From Lycium barbarum (Eukaryota > Streptophyta > Magnoliopsida > Solanales > Solanaceae), in assembly GCF_019175385.1 (NCBI RefSeq), contig NC_083346.1:62215821-62279820 (forward strand): a stretch of 64,000 nt of DNA, in the 5' to 3' direction. The first letter of the stretch is position 1, and every line of letters begins with the position of its first letter. Shown here in pieces: positions 22,403-34,630 of the stretch. The notes below the pieces were generated by a model. The model did not search any database and was not told where the DNA came from. It saw nothing but the letters and a program-made list of their open reading frames with translations. The translations under genes and the position numbers were made by a program.

Positions 22403-25400
22403 TGTTATATCCCATATTTTCATACATTGAGACGTATTAAAATAAACGCGACAAGTTAAAGACAAGACTATCTTAAGATACAAAGTAGAGATTTTAACTT
22501 CCGGTTTCGTTTCAAGTCACAATTTACCTACAATTTCGTTTGGCATGGAAGTATTAATGGAAAAATTGGGATTAAACTAACCATAATTGGATTAATAAGT
22601 GGGATTGGAAAGACAAAAATCAGTCCACTTTTAAGCCATGTTTGGCCGTGCACTATAGTGGGATAGTCAAAGAATTATTGACCCAAGTTAGTGTGGTACC
22701 CTTGTCCAAAGCATGGAGTGAATACATATACAAAGCAAATCTGATTCACTCCACCTTAACAAAATCATTTCAACACTCCAAGAGAGAGATATAGTGATAG
22801 AGAGGGAGAGTCTCTCAGCTAGAGCTAGCCGAGAGAGAGGGGTCAAAAACTTGCTCCAAATTTCAGTTTTCTCCACCAAATTTTACTCCTCATCTAGTGT
22901 ACAAGAATGTGTATTGGTTGTTGAAAAGAAACAAGAAGGTGTAGCACCTCAATAGAGTGGAAAATTCGGCTAAAGTGAAGAGCAAGATTGTAAGGTAAGA
23001 ATGCTTAGTGTTCTTGTATTGTATGATCATTTGAATGTGTAGTTCATGCATGTTGTTGTTGGATTGTTGTTGTAGTTGAAGTAGAGAGTGAGCCGTGAGT
23101 GAGGTGAAGTCATGACTAAATTCATTTTGCATGTATTGTTGATGAATTGAATATGTACCAACATGGGTAAATGAACAAAGATTGTAGAAGTTTGGTTGTG
23201 ATGTTGCATGTTGGATATTGGACTGTTTTTGTTGAAATAAAAATGAGCCGTGTGTTTCAGAAGGTTCTAATGACGGCATGCTTAATCTTGTTTAACATGT
23301 ATTGGAAATGGATTGAATGCATTGTAGTTGGATGAACGGACGAAAATCATGAAATGGTGGAAGGGTGTTGTAGCCGTGTAGTAGGGACTGTTTTGGGGAG
23401 AATTAGGGACTGTTTTGTGTCACATTTGGGTTGTTGTTGTTATGGGCATTGTGGTGTATTGTATGCATGTTGAATATGTGAATTGAGGTGTTAAAGAAAT
23501 GAATTATGTTGAGGGGTAAGGGCAGTCCAAAAACCGTGGACAGTTTTTGAGGTTAGAAGTAAATTTGTGTGTGTTGAATGTTGATTCTTGTTGCAAACGT
23601 TTAGTGAATGTAAAGTGCCATGATTCAAGTTAAAACTGAAATGATTGTGGGCTGTTGTAAGAGTGAAAATGATGCTAAAACAGTTCCAAGAATCATGAAA
23701 GTAATGTCATCAAACGTGTTGTGTTGTTGCAAGTTAAAACTGGAAATTTGCTAAGTAAGAATGGAAATGCTATGTGTGTTGATTAGCCGTGTGTATGAAA
23801 CAGTTTTGGATGGTGTATGGACTGCCCAAGTTCCCTAAGTCATGTTTAAACAAGTCTTGATTAATATATGAAAGAACGATTAGCAATGTTAGCTTGTAAC
23901 GCTAGTTGGTTTGAGTGCGAACGAAACGTCGTTTAAATGTTAGAAAGGAATTGTGAGTGTCAAAATACGTATTGAATTCCCTTGTAAACTAATTGTAGTT
24001 CTTCATATCTTGATATAGGATAAGTGTTTTTGGGCAGCAAGTACAAGTTAGAATACAACTAAACGCTAAAGGTATGTAACGCCTCTTCCTTCTTTCTTTT
24101 GGCATGTCCTAGACGTAAGTATGAAATGATATGAACCTTGGGGTAAATTCTATTCTCTAGTTCCATGCATGACTTATGATTCTATATTTCCTTAATGCTA
24201 TTGTCACGAGCCTACCATATGATTGACTAATGAATGATGTATAGAAGTTCCTACTCTTAAAAGATTGGCATGAATAGAAGCATACTTGACTTCCAAAAAC
24301 TACATCATGGAAATTGATACATGTACATGAAAGCTGAAACGTTCCTTGCTATGGCTTGTAATGAGAGTTGAAAAGAATTGAATATGATTATTATCCCAAT
24401 ACTTTAGAGCTGGTTAGTTGCTTATCTATTGAGTCTCAAAAGATGAATGGCTTATATGTGGTTGCTTAATATTCTGCTCGTGCTTATCACTATATCCTTC
24501 ACTGAGTCCCGGGCCAGGACACGTTTTCGTGCGCATGTTTATTATATTATTCACCGAGCCCCTCACTAGAGGGTCGGGACACGTTATATATATATATGAT
24601 GATGATATGATTATATGATGACATGATGATATGATGATATGGAGATGGTGGCCAGGAGGGCATATATATATTCCTTATTACCGAGTCCCTCATTAAAGGG
24701 CCGGGACACGTACATGTTTATGTTTTATGATGCTATGATTATAAATACCGAGCCCCTCATTAAAGGGCCGGGACACGTTATATATGTTATATACAGAATA
24801 ATTATGCAGCTTTGATTACGAAACGCTATAATGACACTGATATGAGAATGACACAGATGAAATATGTTCAAAGGCAAGTTTTATGAAATTCTGGTTGTTG
24901 CATCGAGTCCTACATACCTTGTCTCAACATAAGTCTATTACTATGTTTCAAGCTTTACATGCTCAGTACATATTCCGTACTGACCCCCTTTCTTCGGGGG
25001 GCTGCGTTCATGCCCGCAGGTACAGACGCTCGTTTCGGAGATCCGCCAGCTTAGGATACCTATTCAGCTATTTTGGACTGCTCCCTTGTTCCGGAGCCTA
25101 GCTTGTGGTATAACTCCCTTATGTTGTATTCATATGTGTTTGTTTGGGTACGGCGGGGCCCTGTCCCGCCATATGATACGGTCATTACTCTTAGAGGTCT
25201 GTGGACATCGGTGTGGGTCTGTTTGTAGTTGTTGATGCGTTTTACGACTATGACTTATGTTTGGGGCGTACCCATTCGTAATGGCAGCCTTGTCGGCTTG
25301 CATATATATGTATGTTTGGTATTTTGCATATCGTGGCAGCCTTGTCGGCTTGCGTAGGAATATATACATGTTGTTGTTTAAAAAGTGCAACTCCTCAGGA

Positions 25401-25565
25401 GACAGGTGCCTAAGACATACAAAACTTGGCAACTTTAAAATAACTCCCTATCTTTTTATATACAAATGAGATCATGACATGCTAATTGTAAATGACTATA
25501 GTTAACAGATAATACGAGTGTCCAATTCGGGCACTAGTCACGTCCTACGGGGTTGGGTCGTGACA
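22403..25565 (+). repeat. D 3' LTR
   Basis: 3163 bp, near-identical to 14523-17692. It carries its double hairpin at 24964-25001 and ends GGGTTGGGTCGTGACA against CATAG. Confidence 0.95.
24964..25001 (+). promoter_or_regulatory. LTR double hairpin, D 3' LTR
   Basis: CAGTAC 24964-24969 with GTACTG 24977-24982; CCCCC 24984-24988 with the G run 24996-25001. Confidence 0.7.
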
Positions 25566-25570
25566 CATAG
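25566..25570 (+). repeat. TSD of element D, right copy (CATAG)
   Basis: Identical to 14518-14522. Confidence 0.95.
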
Positions 25571-27038
25571 ATTCATAATCATCATTATCATATTCATAAC
25601 ATACCTGTTATCTTTATCTCATGAGAAGCTCTTAATAATCATAGACTTATAACTTTTGAAATGAAGGAAAGTCATAGAAATCATAAATAGAGATAGTAAT
25701 ATACGAGTCATGCCTTTTGAAAGAAAGGGGGACTAGCCTTACATACATGTACGTCTCCTTAACACTAAACACTCTTCTTCCAAGCTTACGATTCTACATT
25801 CAAGAGAGTTCGCACTATAATTAGATAATCGAAAACATACTTAAGCTTAAGCTGATGCGACTGAGAGCTAATGAAAATTGGGCAGCATTTCCTTTGTTTT
25901 TACAACTTTCTCCATATAATAAACAACTTCCAAACACCATTAAAAACACTCAAGACATCATAATCAATAAACTTCTTCAAGTTAAACATTATTCGATTCT
26001 TAAAATGCCCTTCCAATGTCATCCATAACCATAACTATGGCGTACCACCATATTGGTTCACATATAATGCTCCTTCAACATTCTTAATATCATTCACCAC
26101 AAGATCATACTCATGGCACATCAAGAACTATGATTCATGTCAAGTCACTATGCAAGAATACCATTAATTCCACTTTTAAGCTTCATATTATACTCCTTTC
26201 CTTTATTCAAGTTATTCTACTACCAAATATTCTTATTAACATGGATTAAATGTGAAAATCTCCTTTGATCACATAGGAATAGTCCTTGGATGAAATACTC
26301 AATTTGAGAAAATCCCCAATTTCAATTCCAAATGGCTTTTTGGCTTCTAGCAACCCTAGAGAGCATCCTTGCACTTGATTTCCTTGGATTAATGATGTTT
26401 GATCTTTGCTTTTCCTTGGTTTTATGTTAGTAGGGTGTATAGAATATTCTAGAGCTCTCAAGATGTGTGGAGGAAATGAGAGAAATGAAAAATAAGAACT
26501 TGGGTCTAATATACGTACTTGCAAAAATCTGACCCGACATGGTTTTATACGGACACTTATTCGGTCCGTATAATTTTATACGGTCTGTATAAGTCCATCA
26601 GAGACTGGTCCATTCTGTAACTGTTATATAGACCATTATACAGACCGTATAAAGTTATACGGACCGTATAAATGGTCGTATAACCCACTTTTCTCCCGAA
26701 CTTATTCTCGTCGATTCGTTTGATCTCCAATCCTCATGGAACCTTCTTAGCACTTGTTTAACACTTCATTAACAATATAAGCATCCCTATAACTCATTCA
26801 CAAGACCTTACTAAATATTCTCTAACTTGATACTTACGAAACCTTTTCCCCAAACGCGACTTATACCTCACCTTCCTTCGATGAAATTTCTTCCTCCGAT
26901 TCATACAACTTCAAAATCTTATCGTATACACTTTAAAACTACCAAATACCCTTCTTAATGTCACAAGAACTCAATGTTCACCTTAAGCTGACGTTAGTCT
27001 ATGTACGACACAATGATATGAAATTCTGAGGTGTAACA
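25571..27038 (-). mobile_element. Element C 3' LTR, part 2
   Basis: Continuation of the LTR interrupted by D. It contains AATTGGGCAGCATTTCC (25876-25892), a TATA-like TAATATA (26507-26513) and the palindrome array (26543-26692), and ends TGAGGTGTAACA at 27038. On minus this end is the LTR start TGTTACACCTCA. Without D the LTR fragment is about 2.36 kb. Confidence 0.8.
26543..26692 (-). promoter_or_regulatory. Palindrome array upstream of a TATA-like box (C 3' LTR)
   Basis: Several TATACGG-N-CCGTATA dyads. On minus they lie about 30 bp upstream of a TATA-like element at 26507-26513. Confidence 0.65.
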
Positions 27039-27041
27039 CTC
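27037..27041 (+). repeat. TSD of solo LTR F, left copy (CACTC)
   Basis: It straddles the C LTR/PPT border; the right copy is at 30076-30080. Confidence 0.95.
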
Positions 27042-27383
27042 TGTTATATCCCGTATTTTTGTACATGGGAACATTTTCAAGCTAATCGAGATAATTTAAG
27101 GACAAGATTATTTTGGGATATGAAATAGAGACTTTTAATCCCCGATTTTTAATTAATGCACGGATTGCTTATAAATTTTATTTGGTATAGAAATATTAGT
27201 GGAGATTAGGGATTAATTGACCATGATTAGATCATTAAGTGGGGATTAGTGATTAATTAAGGATTAATTAGCCAAATTAAGTTTAACCAAGTCATTAGTG
27301 GGCTGAGTGGGCCCCACTACAACATGGCCAATTTTAATTGGCCCATGCTATAAGTGGGGCACGTGTAAACAGCAAGGGAAACA

Positions 27384-27391
27384 TATATAAG
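27384..27391 (+). promoter_or_regulatory. TATA-like box of solo LTR F
   Basis: TATATAAG, about 20 bp after a CACGTG G-box and about 40 bp after an 18-bp palindrome. Confidence 0.5.
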
Positions 27392-27554
27392 GCTAATTGA
27401 TGACTAATTAGTCATTCATTCATTCATTTCAATTCAGAAAGTTGAAGTTAGAGAAAGAAGTATTCATCTTCTTTGGTGAGTTAGAGAGAGAGAGAGAGAG
27501 AGAGAGCTACGACAGCCATGGCAGCCACCTAGAAAGCTCACGGCCAGCTTCCTG

Positions 27555-27576
27555 CCCCCCCCCCCCCCCCCCCCCC
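27555..27576 (+). repeat. 22-nt poly(C) tract
   Basis: An uninterrupted C run in solo LTR F; its length may be unreliable. Confidence 0.9.
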
Positions 27577-29434
27577 ACTTTCTACATAATTAATTGGTGA
27601 ATTACAATCCAATTGGAGCAAAGAGAATAGATATTACCACAGCCATGGCAACTCACGGCCATGGCAGATTGTGATAAACTCAAGCTTCTAAGGTGTCCTA
27701 ATTGAATTTAAGGTAAGATTTGGTCCTTTTCTATATGTTTAAGAGGTGGTTTAGACTTGTATAATTTGGTAGATGTGTATTGGATATAAGAAATTATGTA
27801 TGTTGATGTTGAAGTGTTATTTGCGTCGTGTAGGGGGCTGTTTTAATTGGAAATGGTGAATTAATTTTGATTAGTATTTTGGTTGTTGTTGTCATGGATT
27901 TTATGATGAGAAAGAAGAAATTAAATGGTTAAAGTTGAAGTTGAATTTGTTTTGTCGGCTGTTGTAAGGACTTATTGTGATATTAATGTAGTTTTCTTGC
28001 ATATGAATGAGTGATGTTGTTGTCGTGTGTTTGCTGGTATAATTCACTAATTTAGATGAAATGAGTGTATGAAATAATGTATAAGAAGCGTATGTGGGTT
28101 GCTTGGTGTATTCATAGATGTTCGTAAGATTATTGGACATCTCTATGTTGTTAATTAGGGGCTGTTTTGGGCATGTTGTTAATCTGGTTGAATGGGCAGA
28201 TTAAGTATAGTTAAGATTATACATTGTATTTCTATAATGGTTGGGTTGTTATAAAATCATTTTGATGAAGTATTATGGCTATAGGTTATTAAGAATAAAA
28301 TGGATATGTAGTAATCATATGTAGATTATTATCGAATGTTGTAATGTGTGGGCTGATTGAAATGTTATGCGGGCTGTTCGGAGTATTCTCGAACCTTGTC
28401 TCGGTTAGCCTTGATATAGTACTTAAATGTGTGGTTATGGATGTTGATTTGGTTGCTTTATAGTTGGCTTGAATATAAGGGAAATGCCGCCTAATTTTCG
28501 AGAAATGAACTACTAACGTTGGAATACGTTTTGAACCTTTCCATAGCTTAACTATAGTTCTTAACGTCTTAATATAGGTTGAGACACTACGGGCATCGTA
28601 TACGTATTGTATTACGGATAAGCGTTGAAGGTATGTAAAGCTATCTCTCTTTCTTTTGGCATGTCTTAGATATAAGTGACATATGATATGAGCTTTGGGG
28701 TAATTCTATTCATAAGTTTTGAGTGTGATTCATGATCCTTATTCACTTCTTGATGTTAGAATTCTTAAGGTAATTGAGTTATTGCCTCTCAAGTCTTCTA
28801 TACGTTGGATAGTAGTCGGTATGTAAAAACTCCTATTCTTAGAGACTCTATGATGACTAATGTCCTTGACTTCCATAAGCTATTTCATATTATCTTAATT
28901 TATGTCTATTATTCTTGAGGCTCTATTTGATATAGTCTATAGTGACATTTAAAGGGTACTCAATATGACTATCGCCTTTGATACTCGAATGTTAGTTATT
29001 CTATTTATTCTATTGAGTCTCAGATGATGATTTAGTTGCATATGGTTGGTCATGATATTCTACTCGTGCATACTGTTATTGTATCATTCACCGAGTCTCG
29101 GGCCGGGTATGTTATCGTGCACAGTGTCACTGCATTATTCACCGAGTCCCTCACTAGAGGGCCGGGTACGGTATATGTATATGATGATATGATGATATGA
29201 CGATATGATGATATGATTATGGCACCGAGTCCCATGATGGGCCGGGTATGGTATACGTGTACACGACTTTGTTCACCGAGTCCCATAATGGACCGGGTAT
29301 GGTATATGATAATGATATGTATGATTTGGTTTCGTAAGGCACAGGTACAATGATTTCTTGATTATCATACTTGTCTCTTGGAATCTATACTTCAGTTATG
29401 ATCTTCCTTAATGTAATTCATGCTTTATATACTT

Positions 29435-29472
29435 AGTACATATCTCGTACTGACCCCCCTTTCTTCGGGGGG
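29435..29472 (+). promoter_or_regulatory. LTR double hairpin, F
   Basis: AGTAC 29435-29439 with GTACT 29447-29451; C run 29454-29459 with G run 29467-29472. Confidence 0.7.
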
Positions 29473-30075
29473 CTGCATTTCATGCCCGCAGGTGCAGATA
29501 CTCACTTTGGTGATCCTCCAGCTTAGGACTTCTACTCAGCTGTCTTGGAGTGCTCCAGTGTTCCGGAGCCTAGACTTTTGGTACAGATCCTTTTGATGTA
29601 TATATATGTTTATCTAGGGGTACGGCGGGGCCCTGTCCCATCATATGTCACTGTTGATACTCTTAGAGGTCTGTAGACATATGTGTGGGTTGTGTACAGG
29701 TGTTGTTCGACTGTGATAGCATGACTTATATTTGGGACGTTCCCATATGTAGTGTCAGCCTTGTCGGCTTGCATGTATATATAATTTTTGTGGTGTTGTA
29801 TGTAGTAGCAGCCTTGTCGGCTTGCATATATATCTTGGGATGTTCCCGTATGTAGTGGTAGCCTTGCCGGCTTGCGTATTATGTCATGCTTGATTGATTG
29901 TGACTCCTCAGGAGACAGGTTACCTTGATGTATACATATGTGACAGTTCTAAGACAACGTTTTGTTTCATAAGTTTCCATATTATGTTTAGTTTCGGGTT
30001 GATTATAGCTAACAGGTATGTATATGAGTGTCCAGCTCGGGCACTAGTCACGGCCTACGGGGTTAGGTCGTGACA

Positions 30076-30080
30076 CACTC
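30076..30080 (+). repeat. TSD of solo LTR F, right copy (CACTC)
   Basis: Identical to 27037-27041. Confidence 0.95.
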
Positions 30081-30092
30081 TCCCTCCTTTAA
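30078..30092 (-). other. Polypurine tract of element C
   Basis: On minus AAAGGAGGGAGAG, normally adjacent to the C 3' LTR that ends at 27038; now separated by F. Confidence 0.75.
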
Positions 30093-30093
30093 G

Positions 30094-30113
30094 AACATTC
30101 GTCCTCGAATGTT
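30094..30113 (-). promoter_or_regulatory. 20-nt hairpin next to the PPT (C)
   Basis: Same 20-mer as in D (reverse strand), perfect 8-bp arms. Confidence 0.8.
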
Positions 30114-31722
30114 AAGCTCTCGGGGTTTCTACAGAAATTTCGCTAGAGTTTCCCCTATAATATTGCACTAGCATCCTGTCACAACAACCCAAAATAACAC
30201 TGCCACATAGGGCTACGATATCACAACACATAATATGGTCACACACGACCAAAAGCATTAAAAGTAAAGCATTGCATTGCATACCTGGGAGCAATAGCGT
30301 CTCATCTTGAACCTCTTCTGGGAGTGGAGATAAATGCGTATACTTGGACTTCGTACCCTCTTTTGCTTCCCCATGCATCTCTTCTACTTCCACGTTATTT
30401 CCTAATATATTCATCAAGCTTACATCAGTTCACCACCCCATAGCCATTTGTGAGGACCATAAGAATTTCCCATAAAGTATTTTAATAATGATCCTAAATC
30501 TCGTCAAGATGTAATCCCCACATTCCAGTAATTTGATGCTCTCTTATTCGTGCAAGCTTTATACAATCACCTAGTTATATCAATTCCAAATCATCTTGAC
30601 AAGTCTCTTCATTTTTGCTAATGGTCTAACGCACGTGTTCATAGCATGCCTTGGGAAGTTAGAAAATGAGCATTATTTTCCTATCCGTCTCCAAAATGGG
30701 GTTTACTAGGATGTCCTATCTTTCCTATGTTTCTCGAAATGTGTCGATCTTCAGGCACCAGTGAAGAACCGAGTATTTTAGCCTGACAATTTCCATAGAT
30801 AGCTTATATGATTCTTTATACTTGCAACCTCCACTTCGGCTTTAGGTTCGTCCTTATTCTTGATTGGTATTACAAGATTCTCCTACACAAATTTAATCCT
30901 TATTATCTCCTACACTATCGCCTTTCACCTTTAGTTTCTCATTTAGATCCATCTTATTCCATCTACTATCGCCTTTCGCCTTTAATTCCTTTACGTTTGA
31001 GTACTCTATGCTTGAAATGCTCGCATAATCCATAAACTTTCTCTTCTAAATGATCATACACATCTTTTCTTTTTCAATGTAGGTTGCTACCATCAAGTAT
31101 TTACATGCTTCTAAGTGGTTCATTTTCATTTCGATCCTCTTCTATTGTTCAATCCGCATCCTTCTATTAACAAAGACATTATCAAATTCTGAGTCAACTA
31201 TTGTCTTTGAGGCTTTCGCTGTACAATGATATCTCCATTGGTATGAAATGTTGGAACTTTGCATCCATACAACTAGCTCGCAGTGGCTATTTCACTTGAC
31301 TCTTCATCTTAGCCCATTATTCTCTTCTCTCTCTAATCCATGTCTTATAGTCGTCACCTGTATCTTCTCACTATGAAATCATCCGCATGAGCCCTTATTG
31401 TATAGAAATACCGTTTTATTCTTGTCCATCTTACGTTTGACCAGAGGCCCTAATACTCACGTGAGGTATCTTTTTAAAGTTAAAACAGCTCTTCCGTTTT
31501 TATGCCTATCCTTTAACTCTACCTCATAATCCAGCTTATTGTTGTACGACTGCCATGTTGGATTCTCCGTCTGTCTTACATTCTATGGCCCATATCTTGT
31601 ATTATCTCATTCTTACGCCTCCGGCGGCCACGTTGGCTCGGAAAGTCGAAGACTACTCCTTTGATGGTCTCTTTTGGTTACCCTTTAGTTGCCACAACTA
31701 TCAAACTATAAGGGAATTGTCT
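30114..31722 (-). mobile_element. Element C internal 3' region, no coding signal
   Basis: About 1.6 kb, pyrimidine-rich on plus. pol would normally end here, but no RT, RNase H or integrase motif is readable. It contains a motif AAATTTCGCTAGAGTTTCCCC (30136-30155) that also occurs in many of the LTRs. The 101-codon ORF at 30112-30417 (-) has no recognised domain. The compound element G interrupts this region at 31722. Confidence 0.6.
31718..31722 (+). repeat. TSD of compound element G, left copy (TGTCT)
   Basis: Matches TGTCT at 49507-49511. Removing G restores GGGAATTGTCTTTACCCC. Confidence 0.92.
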
Positions 31723-34526
31723 TGTCACGACCCAACCCCGTAGGCCGTGACTAGTGCCCGAACTGGGCACCCGAATCACATACAGATAGCGTATACTGGC
31801 ACAAATATCACACGCTGCCTCAAATTATATCAAACTGTCTCAGACACATTTCAAACACAACCATATATGTACATATATATCAGAAGCCGACAAGACTATC
31901 AAATGGCGCAACGGCCCAAAACATATACAAACGCACGCCGATAAGGCTGCCATGGTAAGTGGGATCATACAAACACACCCGTACAGAAGTAGGCACAAAA
32001 CCCATATATACGTCTACAGACCTCTAAACAGACAGACCGAATCATATGGCGGGACAGGGCCCCGCCATACCCCTGAACAAATACATACATATGCAACGAA
32101 CGAAGATATATACCAAAATGTAGGCTCCTGAATAAGAGGAGCACTCCAAACAGCAGAAGAGGGTATCCTAAACGGCTGGATCACCAAACTGTGCGTCTAC
32201 ACCAGCGGGCATGAAACGCAGCCCCCCGAAGAAAGGGGGTCAGTACGAAATATGTACTGAGTATGCAAAACAGAAGATACAGAAAACAAATCTGAGGCAT
32301 AAACGAAATAGAAGTACAGAACATAAGTGCAAACCCAAAATATCAAAATGTTTACTCTCAAAATATAAGTCATGCATAGGGCACAGAGAATATGGTCGCC
32401 CGCCCGTCGATGGCGCCATAACACAGCATAACACCAGAAGGTTCAAATCTCCGTATCCCCGTCACACATCATAACAGAGCATAACGCCATACACAGCATA
32501 ACGCCAAATATAAGTGGAACCCGGCCCTCTAGCGAGTGGCTCGGTGAACCATCAACACAGCATAACACCGGAATATATCGAAGTGGGCACGACAACAGAA
32601 CCGGCCCGGGACTCGGCGAAAGGAATAACAGAATGCACGAATAGAGTCATGAGTAGTCATATGCATAAAATCATTATCAAACTTCAAACATAAGTAAAAT
32701 GATCATATTTGCAATCGGAATAATGGTCATACAAAATTCTTTCAAAGATTCTCCGAATTACATAAAGGAAGGTCGCGGGACCCACAGACGGGTATCGACC
32801 CGAATCGGGCCCGCTTATGAAAAACATACTCATTATACGTCATGCCAACTCTTATGAAAATGTTGGAACAATCCGAGCCTTTATGCGAAAGATATGGCAT
32901 TCAAAGATTACGAAATTCATTAAAGTGAAACCTTTTGTACAATGTTTGGAAATCCCTTCTTTCAAAAACATAATGGTTCATTTTTCATCAAATCATACAT
33001 AGGAGTGCCAAGGAATATATAGATCATATCATGCTCGGATGTCGGATTTGGAAAATCCTTAAGGCTCTAATCTAGCCTATGTGAAACTAAGGCATGCCAA
33101 GAAAAGAAGGTTGCTTTACATACCTCGTACGCACTCCAAGCTAGCCCAACTCAAGCTAATCCCAACCTACGCCTCGGGCTCCCCAAAGTCTACAAATACG
33201 CCAACGAATATCAAACATTAGACATAGGCACTTAGGCGATTTACTCCAAACTAATACTCAAGTCTACAGAAATTTGGGCAGCATTTCCCCTGTAAAAAGG
33301 CCAACCCCGAGAATTTAACTCGGCCAGAATCAACAACAGCAACAACAATAACCAACCTAGCAACCCCAATGACCAATCCGCAAGATGATATAACATTAAC
33401 AACTCTCTTTTACAACATTCAACAACATTCATAATATTCAATTCGACGGCTTACATTCAAGCCACATCATCTCTCATACATTCAATTTCCAACCCGAACC
33501 CATACCAACAATATTCAAGGACATTTCAAACAAGTTACACAATATTTCCAACAATCCAACAATTTCTCCAATTTACCCGAAAACAGTCCCAAAACCGAGA
33601 ACACAATCCATAACCCATTCTAACAATGCTATTCTCATGAAAATAAAAGTTGCACTAATTGCACATAATTCTCCAAATCAGTCCGCAACACTTACCATAT
33701 AAACTTGCGACATTAATACGTTCTTTGGCATATAGTATGACCCACATTCGGCTATCACCACACATGCATATATTAGTGATTCTTAGCCATCCTACACACT
33801 ACAACAATCAAACATGCTACATAAGATCAATTCATCACCTCCACACCATACAACATACACACACCTCACACGGCTAACACACCAAGCACACGACCCACTT
33901 CCAACATACCCTATCTCATGATTTTCATCCATTTTAGCATACTACAACATACATACAACATTTATAACACATAAAACAAGATCAAATCTTACCTTTCTTC
34001 TTCAACTCCACACTTTGCCTAGGGTTTGCGATCTACTAAACGGATGGCTTGATCGCTCTAACAACACTTCCACGTTACTTAGGGACCTTCAATTAGTGGA
34101 TTTGCACCAAAGAAATATTTTTGGGGTGGCTAGAATTGGACTTGGTTTTCTATGGTTCTTGGCCGAATGGTGTTGTTGAAGTTCTTCAACTTCTTGACTA
34201 AGTGTTGAAGTGGTAAAGATGACTTAGAAGTCATCCTTTTAAGCTCCCACATAATTTCACCATGTGTCTTTGGCCCACACATGTGTTGGACCATTTAAAA
34301 TTGGCCACAAAGTGTGGGACTTCTTGCATGATTTTCAACTTCCAAATTAGTGACTTTTGGTCCCAACTTTTCCTAATTGTTCCATGCCAACAATTTCATG
34401 AACAACTTATGTCTCAAAATAAAATCGAAGGTCAAAAGTCTCGACTTCGAGTCCCGGAATGGTCTTGACCCTAACTTATCATAGTTCAACCGGATTGTCC
34501 TAATGTATAAAATACGGGATGTAACA
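31723..34526 (-). repeat. G LTR1 (2804 bp)
   Basis: Near its plus-strand start it lacks about 21 bp present in LTR2 and LTR3, between two CGAAT direct repeats, consistent with slippage or recombination. It carries the double hairpin at 32222-32259, a CCGGCCC/CTCGGTG module (32521-32550) and an ACACATGTGT palindrome (34277-34286). Confidence 0.92.
32222..32259 (-). promoter_or_regulatory. LTR double hairpin, G LTR1
   Basis: C run 32222-32227 with G run 32235-32239; CAGTAC 32241-32246 with GTACTG 32254-32259. Confidence 0.7.
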
Positions 34527-34540
34527 TCCTCCCCCCCTTA
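34527..34540 (-). other. Polypurine tract, G interior 1
   Basis: On minus TAAGGGGGGGAGGA, directly adjoining LTR1. Confidence 0.9.
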
Positions 34541-34542
34541 AT

Positions 34543-34562
34543 AACATTCGTCCTCGAATGTT
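34543..34562 (-). promoter_or_regulatory. 20-nt hairpin next to the PPT (G interior 1)
   Basis: Same 20-mer as in D and C, perfect arms. Confidence 0.8.
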
Positions 34563-34630
34563 AGATTAACCTTATAGGGTCTCACAAACATTTCGGGGGA
34601 GTTTCTTTTATAGCCACATATACAAGTCAT

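Larger units (their letters stand above)
14523..25565 (+). mobile_element. Element D: structurally complete Ty3/gypsy Tekay/Del-type LTR retrotransposon, 11,043 bp
   Basis: Two near-identical LTRs (3170 and 3163 bp) start TGTTATATCCCATA and end GGGTCGTGACA. The element has an exact tRNA-Met PBS, a PPT and perfect 5-bp TSDs (CATAG), all in the right order. LTR differences are scattered single bases plus a short microsatellite length change, so insertion is recent relative to its surroundings. The interior (4710 bp) lacks recognisable gag and protease. It holds ORF1 (17912-18292), about 1.3 kb without coding signal, then pol from mid-RT to chromodomain. It lies inside the 3' LTR of C. Confidence 0.95.
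27042..30075 (+). mobile_element. Solo LTR F (3034 bp)
   Basis: TGTTATATCCCGTA...GGTCGTGACA with perfect CACTC TSDs and no internal region, the footprint of LTR-LTR recombination. Internal marks: the palindrome GGCCAATT-TT-AATTGGCC (27326-27343), a G-box CACGTG (27360-27365), TATATAAG (27384-27391), a (GA)n run near 27485-27506, a 22-nt C run (27555-27576), ACCGAGTCCC...GGGCCGGGTA modules (29095-29300), the double hairpin (29435-29472) and GTCGGCTTGC repeats (29760-29880). Confidence 0.93.

Noticed and set aside
30808..31035. Small plus-strand ORF in the C interior
   Set aside because: Pyrimidine-rich sequence gives Leu/Ser/Tyr-rich frames by chance; wrong strand for the element.
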